A DNA stretch of 64,000 nucleotides from Sternotherus odoratus. Taxonomy: Eukaryota; Chordata; Testudines; Kinosternidae. The notes beneath the pieces are model-generated. The model searched no databases, had not been told where the DNA came from, and worked only from the letters and a program-made list of their open reading frames with translations. This document shows positions 48,301 to 60,300 of the stretch, piece by piece (position 1 is the stretch's first letter; every line of letters begins with the position of its first letter). The stretch is taken from assembly GCA_032164245.1 (NCBI GenBank), contig JAVMKO010000006.1, positions 5,409,001 through 5,473,000 on the forward strand, read 5' to 3'. The translations under genes were made by a program, and so were the position numbers.

Positions 48301-51300
48301 ATTTCCTCTCCCTGCCAAAAAACAAACCCCACAACTACAAATTCAACACTTGAAGATGATGAAGAAAAATTAACCCATAAACCACAAAAAACAAGCCAAG
48401 GTCAGAAAGAACAACAATCTTGCCTTTGAAAGATCGGGTATTTTGCATGTTGGAAGTGGGTAACATTTTTGTAGTTTATTTTTATTTAACTTTTGAAAAT
48501 ATTCTTCCTTCCTTCCCCACCCTGAAAGAAAAGGCAGGGCCTCTACACCTGGCTTCCTAAAATGATAATACAGCGAGTAGTTTACAAAAAGATGGAAGAA
48601 TCCTTATAGGAAAAAAATAACTAATGTATCAGTTGTTGGATTGCCTTCCTCAAGTGCAACACATGGAACATAGCAGGTTGCCCTGTAAAATAAATGTGCG
48701 TGTGTATAATACACAAAGACCCATCACGCCTAAATCAGAGGTTTAGATCCTCCAGGGAACTGAACTTTTTCCCTTGGAATTTCCCTATTTAGCTCAAACA
48801 TCAGGAATACTGGTGCCATTCCAGCATGCAGCTGCCTGCCAGGTTTTTGTTGCTGGAGTCTGATAGCAGTGGTGTATCCAACCAACCATCGTGCGTTTGA
48901 TTAAATAAGGCTGTTTTTTTTAAAAGATCTCTTTACTCTCAAAAATCAACTTCACTTCACGAACAGTGAGAAGCTACAATTCTAAAGGCGGTGTCAATTC
49001 ATAATTTGCATATTCAAGAGTTCTATGTAAATGCATATGCAACAATCTGTCGAGGAAAAGTAATTTGGCATTACTCTGTTGTCAAGTGCTGGGCTTCTTA
49101 TTTACATTAAAATTACATTACATTAAAAATTCTATCACCTTTAAAGCTATAGGTGGAGGAACTCTTTTTGCAGGGTAGGGTGGGGTGGAAGGGTTCCGAT
49201 AACTTGAAAGTTTTTTTCGTTCGTTTTTTAACTCGTGAAATAGAAGGGGCACAATTAGAAGCAGCATGAACGGAGCTGCAATAATAATTACAAACCATGC
49301 ACCATTTTATATTGTACTTTGTAGCTTTCAAGTTATAAAAAATATTTCCTTGTAATTTTAATTGATTATAGCGGAGGCAGGAGCTAAAGGACAAACCTGA
49401 AAAAGAAATTTCTGAACAACCAAACCTCATAATAAAACTGCACTAAAATAATACTTGAGGCAAAAATCTAACATGAGATAATTGAAGATTAGTACTCCAA
49501 ATTTTAGCCCCCAAAGCATTTATATACAATAAATGTTAAGTCTAAAATTGGTTATCAACTAGAATTAAAATCTCATGATTAGTACTATTGAGAAATACAT
49601 TGATAGGGCACCTACTGGAAACTAAGCAGAACACATTAAACTAAAGCATCAGACATTTAAAAATATCAAAGAACAAAACGGATGAAATAAACATCCAGAG
49701 AACTAAGGAATTGGACCCAGAGGGAAAACCAATGACCTTCCAGTCAAATAATTCAGAAGCAGTTTCAACAGCTAAAGACAAGAGGGGAAGATGGTGGTTG
49801 GAAGGCACACACAAACAAGAGGAAAGGACTAAATGATCAAATATAGACCAGTCAACTGAATGAAACAAAGAGTATGCAACATATTTTAATATCATTACCA
49901 AACTACAGTAACATCTTAACGTGATCCTAGCCATCTGTGTACTATGTCATGTCTGCCTCCATAAATAGCTATTATCTAGCAAAGTACGTCCAATGTATTC
50001 CTCGCTTTCTTTACGGATACAGACTAGCACGGCTGCTATTCTTGAATCTATCAATGTTTAGTGTTTTTTGAATTAAATGATTAGTTTTTCACAGCATGCC
50101 AGTAACTTCCAAGAAGAAAAGCAGCAGATTTTTTCCTATTAATCAATTAAATATTGGGCTTCGTTCTTACCTTAGAGTTTCTAACAACAACTGGATATTT
50201 CATCCCTGCAACAGAATTAGATATAAAGAGGTTAATAGAATCCATGCTAGAAAAAGAAAACTGATAGTACAGCCAACTTTTCAAGATTGGGGTCCAACTG
50301 AGGAACCTCAGACTATGGAGCAAGCATCGTTCTAATGGGATTCATAAATATAAACCTAACCATTTTCTGTTTCCTTCATGTATTGCATTACCCCTTTCCA
50401 CATTCTGAGATCTGTATCTGAAGTAGACCCAGTTTGCTCTCCAAGACATAAGCAAAGAGCACTGTTCTAAGCACGTGCACTCAATATTTAGGTGCCAGAA
50501 ACTATCCTGAGAATAACTTGTTTCACCTAAGAGAGAGTCCTACTTTACTGGACATTTTTTCTATGTCCACTTGAAAATTATAACTTTGCTTCTTAAAGGT
50601 GATCCACCCTGGAAAAAAGTGGGCTTGTTCAATTTGATGAAATAACCCGGCTGACATAATTTTGTCTTTGGGCTCAATATTTCATAACTAAAAAGAGAGT
50701 TTCAAAAATACGTGAGAGAAAAGTAGCTACAGCACTTTCAAGTATTTTTAGTTACAATAAAGGCCCGAGGGCAAAATTTGTTATGAAAATAGATTACGAG
50801 AGAGAGAGAGAAGAGGGAGCGCTTACCGTCTCCATTTTCTGAAGGACTTTCTTTATCCATCTCCATGTCTGTTACTTCAAAATCAGTCAAGACTGTGCCA
50901 CCCACTTCCTGGAAATCTTTAGCATAGGACAGGGCAACTTGTCTATAATTCACAATGCCAGTGTAGGGGGAATCAATGGCCATCACACCCTGAAATGGTA
51001 TTGGATGAATTACAGAAAAAAAATAAGTTGGGTGGGTAACCAAGATGGGCGCCTCTAAATGGCTCTCAGTTATAAATCAAGTTCTATAACGCTTGCTTCC
51101 AGGGTTGTATAATCCTGCACCACAGACAGTGCAATATAATGGGCATATGGCCACACTGGGCATTTTCCCTAAAGTGCAGTTATTTCTAGTGCTTCCTGTC
51201 ACTAAAAGCCAGTTACATCACCTCTGCTCTGAGATACTCCCTGAACTGGATGTCAGGAATACTAGTCTGTTCCCAAACATGGTCTTTCCTAAACCAGAGA

Positions 51301-54300
51301 ATAACTAGCAGCTGCTCTATCATGAGCCCAGGCAAGGCGGGTGAAATTCTTACATCACTCATGGGCACACTGTTATCTTTGCATCGAAGGGACTCCATTT
51401 CCTGTATAACTGATTTATTTCAGCGCAGCAGTAAGGAGCACAGACATACCTTAGCTCCCCATCTGTAAAATGGGAATAATAGCTCTTCCCTACCTCACAG
51501 AGCTGTTGGGATAAATATACTGAAGATTGTGAGGTGCTCAGAAACTTTAGATACATAAATAAAATAAGAGTTAAAACCATAATGCAGTTTTACGTTTCTT
51601 TTTGATTCATTTTGTTCATACATGTAACACACAGTGCAATGTACTCTTTATAATTAATCTATTGTGCCAGTTCTCTTCTGTTCAGGATGTTGGGAATCAA
51701 CTCAGGATACTACAGTGCATTGAATCAGACTCACTTGATTTTAGACCTTTGCAGAGCTAAATGCTTAACCAGATTATTAATGCACACATCTATTTCTATA
51801 TATTTTACACAATAGTCATAAAAGCTAAATGAAGGTAATACTAAGAGTTCCTTTCAGACAGGTTTTTGTCTTTTTTTCACCACATAAATCTAGATGACTT
51901 CAGTAACTTCTAAGCAATCACCCACACAAACCACGTCAACAGCAGAAAACTTTCAGACGAAACAATACAGGGATGTTTCCCTCCCAATTTTCCTTTCAGC
52001 AAAAGAAACAGTAATAAAAAGTCTTGAAACTAACAGGCTGACCACATTTCTGATCTCCTCCTACTGTAAAGAAATACATGCGAGAGCAAGGTGTTATGTA
52101 ACAGTTCTAACACAAAAGCTGACCACAGTCGAACTGGTTTGAATCAGAACTGTGTGCTTCCAGCTGAATACAGATTTGAGTTTGCTACACGGCTTCACTG
52201 ATATTGCATATGATTAAGGCCCAACTTGAATTGCGGGATGACTGTCAAATAATTGCAGCTGAGTTCTGGACAAGACATGGAAAATCGTGGAAAGTAATAA
52301 CAGATCCTTATTATTTGTGGTCATTTGGAAAAGCAGACAGCAGGAAACCCCCCCGTCAGTCCCAGGGCGGCTGGCACTCCCGCTGTCAAAACTGCGATGG
52401 AAGCTAAATATTGTGGGATCTGCAACACTGCAAATTAAGTAGGGCTTTAAACAGGACTATTATATAGAGAAAATTCACACATTGGAGCTCTGAACGGGGG
52501 AGAGGAAAACCTAACTCCTGATTGGTAATCATTCCCACTCCCCAGGGAAAGCTTCCTGATCCCCACTGGTGATTAGAATCTGTCCAACCCTGGGTACATC
52601 CATATTCCAGAAGATTCTATTTTGTCTCAAATCACTATTTGAGACTCACAGTTTTAGGCTGTAGGTGTGAGACCCAGGGATTGCTTGGTGCCAACTAGCA
52701 GAGGGCACGGGGGATGCATGGGATGGTACAGGGATCCCCATAGTAAGATACATGCATATTAGTTCTCCAAAGTGTGGCATGTAAGGTCTCTACTGAAAGC
52801 CAGTAGCTCACTGGCCATTACAGACATTTTGAAATGTATGGTATGGATAATATTTAAGGAGTTAGGTATCTATACTGGAAATTACATTCTTAAAGTCTTT
52901 TACTCCTCTGGGAATTCTGTGTCACTGCAGAATTAATGTCCCCTGAAGATTTCCCCACCCGGCAGAATAACTGATTCTGTGGGGAGACAAAAGAAAGCTG
53001 CAGGAGGGGTCATGCTTCAATTACACCCTTCGTCCACCAGGGGCTGCTGTGCACTAAAGGGCAGCTGGCTCACAGGCCTAAGCAATCAGCCCCAGAGAGG
53101 GAGGAGGAGAGGCTGCCTTCCTCGTAGAATCCTATGGGGCCAGATGAGGAGGCACAGAATATGAGGGGGACAGACAGAACGGGACACACGAGGTTGCTGG
53201 GGGGCGGGGGGAGGGTCACACAGACTGGATTTCAGAAGGGTTAACAAGGGGAATAGACCGGGGCCGGGGCACAGGCGCTATTGGGGTGAACACTTTGAAC
53301 CTGGGGTTGAATAGGAGTGGGGGTGCAGGGCCACATGGGGATGGGAGGTGTGCAGGAATACGTACGGATGGGCAGCTATGCCTGGCTGAGTGAGGATGCA
53401 GGACCACATGGGGACAGGGCAGAGTGGGCGTGTAGGGGAACATATGCAGAATGGGGGAGCAGGGACAGATGTGCCTGACTGAATAGAAGAGGCTAAGGAT
53501 CAGCCAAGGTCTGCATGGATGAGGCTCCCCAACTCCCTAACAATCCCTTCCTCCAAAAAATACCTGTTCAATACTTCTCCAACCCACTCCCAATAACCAT
53601 CCAAGTTCACTCCCAGGCTCCTTCCTAGCAATTACTTCCCTCTTCCTCAGCTCCTCTGTTACCCCGGACTCCCCCAAGCCTTTGCACTGCTTCTGAGGAA
53701 AACATAGTTCTGTACTGTAAGCTAAAATAATTATTACTCAAAGTTCTGTATTAATATGTTTATAAGGAATCAATTTGTCAAAAACATTTCCTGAATCTTT
53801 TTTGTTTTCTGTATTGTTACAGACATACTTGCTGACAAGTATTTTTAAATAAATTACCAAAATAATTGAAACCAGCATGATTATATTGTTATTTTGACAA
53901 ATAAAATATGCTGAATTTTAAAATATCATGTGCAGAATTTTTAATTTTTTGGTACAGAATTCCCCCAGGAGCCAAGGCAGGCAACATGCTTTGGACAGAT
54001 TCCTTTTATATAGGGGGTAACTGACACCCTGTCTGGTCATACGTGTATTGTCTGCTTCACAACGAAGGCTTATTTGCACGCTGAGGTACAAGGTAATTAA
54101 GATTGTGAAATCAAAAAGACTGCAAAATCTACAGGATGGAACAAGGAACAGGAGGGTGTCCGGTTTATGAATAAAGATCAAAGCATTGTGTTGATACATC
54201 TGGGGTTGCAAAGGGAGATCCAGGATTCTTCACCTAGGAAGCAAGCTGACAGTGTGTTTGCCTTCTGAATGGAGGGTCACAGGCAACCTGGCTGCAAAAC

Positions 54301-57300
54301 GCTGTAAGGATCTTCGGGTGAACAATACTTACACATGGGAGCACCTTGTTAAACAAGTGTAGGCTCTAGAATGCAGGTTATGAATTTATTTACATGTAGC
54401 CATTTGTTTCCAATAATTATACTTGCTATCATTTTCTTGTTTTCACTACAGCCATATCTAAATGCTGTGTATTAATCGGAGCAATGATCTGAGGTAAAAC
54501 TGGTAAGCTGGGGTATATCGCCTCCTTGGGAGCAGCGAATATGACGACTGTCACGTGGAGCTAGGGCTGGGGACTCCCGGGGCATGCTTGGAGGTTCTAG
54601 TGTGCCTGGAAAGTGGGGTATGCGGATGCCTAGAGGGGAGTGCTTGTGTTCCCCATGGTCAGTGGGGCCTTGAGCTGATCCACAGCAGCCACAGACAAGG
54701 CATCCTCCCGCTAAGGACAAGTGGTAGGGAGGCACTTCACAACCCGGGGTACCCCCGGGAAGCATCACAAGGTGAAATACTACTTGCTCTCTATAATGTA
54801 AATATATTGTCTGCTGTGACAGAACAGGTCTATTACTCAGAATTAGAACAGCGGCAGGTCCAGATCATCCCTTAAAATATAGTTGGGAAAGAAAGCAGCC
54901 TACTAGGTAAGCACCCTAACTTCTTCATCCCTCGCTAGTGGTTGTGGTTTTTTATTGCCCTTTCTGCTCAGCAGATGTGTGGAGCCACCGAAGATAGAGC
55001 AGAAAGTCCAGGTTTCCCCACAGGGACAATATGGATCATAGAATATCAGGGTTGGAAGGGACCTCAGGAGATCATCTAGTCCAATCCCCTACTCAAAGCA
55101 GGACCAAACCCCAATTAAATTGTCCAACAGATTTTTGCTCCATATCCCTATCTGGGCCCCTCAAGGATTGAGTTCACAACCCTGGGTTTAGCAGGCCAAT
55201 GCTCAAACTACTGAGCTATCCCTCCTCCCACTAGTTTGGAGCAGCTGGGAGGCACCATGTCCACAGGACGAAGAGAGAGATGGGTTTACTTCAATGATAG
55301 GCTGTGTGGAAACAGGTCATTCAAACTGGAACTGTGGAAAGAACTTTCTCAACAGGGATCTAACTCCTTCGACTTTGTTTCTTTCTTTAGGTGACTTTGA
55401 TCCTGGACTGAAGAAGGCGCCTGAGGAAAGGTTTTGATTTTTTTACCCAAGGAAGAGGAAATATTATGCGAGGCAGGATAAAAATAGGGATCACAAGGAC
55501 TGATGTAGAAGGTGGTGGGAGAAGTCAGGTCCCCTTCTCCACTCCAATCAAATCCATCTATCTTAGGGGTTTATACTGCCACCCATTACCACAGTATCTG
55601 AGAGCCTTCATATAAAATCAATAGCCATAGCAAAGTCCCAAGAAGACTTCCTGGAATTTCTGGCACTTTTCCCTTTTGGGGGAAAAAAGTCTACTCAGGG
55701 AAGGATTTTGGGAGGACAGGGTTTTGTAGGGGGTTTTTGGGTGCAGGAAGTGTCAATGGTGGAGGTTTCAAGGAGGAAGGTTTTTCAGCATCTCCTAAAA
55801 TTGGGCTAGGAGAACAATTGGGCTAATATCATTTATTTAAAGAGGTACACATACGCAGGGTTGGTTTTGTGCTAAATCATTCTGTACTAACTATAAATGA
55901 ATTCCTTTTCGCTGGCAGTTTTTATACCACTGGGATTTCAGGCATTCCTCTGAACACATCACACACTGAGACTGCTACGGGGACACAGCATCTATGGTTT
56001 ATGTTAAAAGAATGTACCAGATAACTTAGATAAACTAACGCTTTTCATTCCATTTAAGAATAATAAGGAACTCACCCTGCAAAAGGGCTCCTTTGCTTGT
56101 ATTTCTTTTGCACTTATCAGTTTCAGATCTCTGACGTTGTTCAGCAGCCCTCTCTCATACAGTGCTTTGAGTCTTGGAATTTCTTCTTGTTCCACAGCTA
56201 CTATGAGCTTCAGAAAGGATGACAGAGTTCATGAGAGACATCAGCATGGGAATAAATACATTTGCAGTGCATGAAAATGCAAAGGAAAAGCTACTATTCA
56301 GTGCATTGATGAACACAAGACCTTAATAGACACACACAGTAACTCCTTGCTTAACGTTGTCGTTATGTTAATGAAAAACGCTTCTTTAAGCAGAACGATG
56401 GTAAGCAAATCTAATTTCCCCATAAGAATTAATGTAAATAGGGGGGGTTAGGTTCCAGGGGAAATTTTTTCACCAGACAAAAGACATTATATGTACAAAC
56501 ACACACACACAAAGTTTAAAAGTTTTAAACAAACTGTACATTTCATATTGTACACAGCAATGATGATTGTGAAGCTTGGTTGAGGTGGTGGAGTCGGAGG
56601 GTGGGATATTCCCGGGAATGCCTTACTGCTAAATGATGAACTAGCATTTGGCTGAGCCCTCAAGGCTTAACACGCTGTTAATGTGGCCTCACACTCGACA
56701 AGGCAGCACAAATGGAGGGAGGAGACACAACAGACGCACGTGTGTGTGTGAGACAGAGACACATACCGTGTGTGTGTGTGTGTGTGTGTCCACGAGAGAC
56801 ATGTGCATTGCCCCTTTAAGTACCCTGACCCCACTCTAAGTAAACTGCCTTTTAAAGTTGATCAGTAAGTTGAGACACCAGCTGCTGCCAACAAGCTCCC
56901 TCCATCCTGAGCCCTGTCGTGTCCCATCCCGAGATGGGGTAGAGGAGTGTGGGAGGGGAACACCCTGACATTAGCACCCCTCTTCCCCCTGTCCAGCAAG
57001 CAGGAGGCTCCCGGGAGCAGCTCCAAGGCGGAGGGAAGGAGTAGCAGGGAAGGAGTAGCAAACGTGAAGGAGGCAGGGGGAAATGGTTTTAAATCCTGTT
57101 GCTTTTAAAAATAACTTTTAACTTAACCCAGCAGCAAGAGAGTTTGAGACGTATATGGAGGGGAAGGAAGAAAGGCACACAGTGGGATGTCCTAATATGG
57201 AGTCTAAACTACAGACGTTGTCACCTCACCTCAGTAGACCATTGCCTTGCAGTGTATGGGCCCAAGAGAGGAATTAATTTGAGTTCCTGCAAAAAGATGG

Positions 57301-60300
57301 CAAGGGCAAACTCACCCTGTAGGATTTAACCACGTCCATGTACACTTATGTTCACACCAGAATATTTCCTTGGTGAAGTTACCACAACAGTGTGTGTGGT
57401 CGTGTTACACTATATACATCAGACAGTCACAGTTTCCACAGTTAGAAAGAGAGAAGATGCGGCAGCTACTGTACCTTGCCACATTGTTTGTATGGAATTC
57501 CCTTCTGATCACAGTACTCATAGCAGAGGGCTGCACCCTGCACGCACAATTTAGCTTTCAGAGATCCAGGTGTGTAGTAAATTCCACTATGAATAACACC
57601 ACTGTTATGTCCACTCTGGTGGCAGGCTAAATAAAGAGAAGTTATGCTATTAAAATACATGCTTCACATATCTTAGATTCAGACACTACTTTCCTCCTTT
57701 CAATCACCAGAAAAATGATCAATCTAAGGCCTTGGTTACACTTACAGCTTTATAGCAGTTTGGTTATACCCACCTTCAGATACAACTCCAGGGATAGTGC
57801 TCCAGTGTGTCCACACTCACAGCCACAACCGCACTGGCGTGGCCACATTTGTGGGCACTTGCAGTGGCACGGGGAGTGGTGCATTATGGGCAGATATCCA
57901 AGCATCCAGCTGGGTATAGCGTGCTTTTCAAACGAGGGGGTTGACGGGGAGCGTGTTGTGTGTATGCGGAGGGAGAGAGAGCGAGTGGATTTCTGGAGTG
58001 CTGAGAGTGTGTCAGCAAATTGTCTCTAAAACGCAAAGCCTGCTACTCTTCTGCTTCTCACTCGCTCACAAGGTAAACATTTGCATTGTTGATTTGCAGA
58101 GTTACAGATAAACTCTGAAAACGTACTTCCGCATTCCTCCAGCCAAGTTCAAAACAAAGGGAAGAGACGTCAATTGCCTTAAATAGCTTACGGGGCGTTG
58201 CCAGAGATCACTCAAAGCACTGTATTGTTACTACCCATTTACACTGGACCTAAAGCATAGCACCCAATATGCTACACCTGTTAATCCTCTGGGAAGGGAG
58301 GATTACCAGGACTGGTATAACTGTGGACTTATAGCGCTCTACGTGCCTTGCCAGTCTGGACGGGTAGTGAGTTATAGCGCTCCTGGCGGCTTTATAGCGC
58401 TATAAAGTGCCAGTGTAATCAAGGCCTGAGCTGTGTCCTAGTTAGATTCTACAGCAATAAGATATCTTAATGCAATAACATACCACTCCAGGAGATTCCT
58501 TCCTTCATTCTCCTCCAAGCTGCTTAGAGTGGCTGGGTGGGACACAGTCAATGAAAGGGGCTGCAGGGAGCAGCCAATCAGGGCCAAGCAGGCTCATATA
58601 AAAGGAGCTGAAAGGGCTGGTAAATGAGTCTGCTTTCAGGGTCCAGGGGAGTGAGAGGTCTTCCTGCCTGGCTGAAGAGGTTGGCAGGGATAAGGCAGGT
58701 AATTGCTGGCAGGGAACCGGGGAAGCAAGGGAACAGCTTCTGGCTGGCTATCACGACTCAATTAAGATGGGTTCTGGGGAAATGGGCCAGGGAATAGCAG
58801 TTAGTTAGAGAGGTGGCATGTAACTGCTACGTAGAGGGTCCCTGGGCTGGGACCTGTAGTAGTGGGTGGGCTTAGGTGTCCCCCTCCCCAACAGCCAGTG
58901 AGGAAGTGGTTGTGCCCTGAGAGAAGGGAGTGTAGACAGGCCCAGGAAAGGGATTGTACGTGGAACTGTTACTGTCACTGTTGGGAGCCCCAGGCCCTTT
59001 ATACTGCTGCCTGGGGAAGCCAGTCCACCCCAGTACAGTGCACCTGCTCTTGCCGGTATTCCGTACCGGGGCATACCGGCTTACTTGCACCTCTGCCTGT
59101 TCTGGTACTTCTCTCTGAATCATCTGGCACTGGCTGCTATCAAAAGACAGGATACTGAGATAGATGGACCATTTGTCTGACCCAGCATGGTCATTCTTAT
59201 GGTCTTCTGACTAGCTGGGGGCAAATCCTCAGTCAAGACAAGGCCAAAGACTCATCCAAGGAGTTAATATGCTCTTCCTCCCTATGTTTGCAGAGTCCCT
59301 TGACAGGACTGCACTGTGAAATCATTTCAAAGGGGAACCCTTCACTCACTTCAGATGGATGGGTAGATAGATACTGTTTCCCTCTCATTAAAAGAGCCTC
59401 CCATTTTTTAATTTTTTTCTCAATTCAATACCCTTTAAATTGCTATTTTAGTGTGTATGTGTTTTTAACTAAAATATCTTACAGGCTGACACCAGGAAAC
59501 CACAAATAAGCAAGGAAGAAAATGCAAACTTTTGTCACTCTCCGACCCAGGGGAGATCAGGGAGAACATGGATCTCATACCTAACTCCTTCTCCTTTTCC
59601 AGAACACTGAACGTGAGTGACGGGTGTCGCAGAATGAGCTCTCTGGCAGACGCAAGCCCCACAATTCCACCGCCGACAACAACCACATCAAAAGTGCTAT
59701 TTTTTAAAAAAAGGATCATGTTGTAAATACTCACTAGCAACATGCTTCCCAGTGACATGGAAAAGCTTTGTTTTAGCAAATGAAATGTTGGATCCCCTTA
59801 CAAACGTCCTCTTGAAGACCCACTTCTGAAATACATACAAGCAGCAAGCTAAGTCATCCACTGATTGACCTTTGAGTGACCCGCTCGTTTATGCTGAGGA
59901 AAGGTGCGGAAGGTTGGGAGGAAAGAGGGGTGTGTTTAAAAAAACCAAACACCTGGAAATGAAGCTGAAAATTGCGGTGTGAAGAAGACTAGGGAGTTGA
60001 AGGTGATAGAATATGCAGAGAAAATGTACAGTTCAGTGGGAAAAAAAGATTAAAATCCGCAACTAACAAGGCATAAATCTATATTGACCCTGATCGCAAT
60101 ACTTGTGTCTCATTTTGTCCAAGTTTCTTCTGTCTTCCTGTTTTAGATTTTATGTTCTCCAGGACAGGGCCTGGAGTTGGAAAAGCACCTAGCACATTTC
60201 GCATAACTAATAATGCTAAGAATACAGTAGATTGTCAAATGGTTTGCTCCTCCCTCTTTTGATAGATGCAATTTTCCCTTCGATGACCTGGAATCAGCAA

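Noticed and set aside
55150..55225. tRNA gene on the minus strand
   Set aside because: A and B box-like text is present, but it is the head of a SINE with a CR1 tail and does not fold as a complete tRNA.
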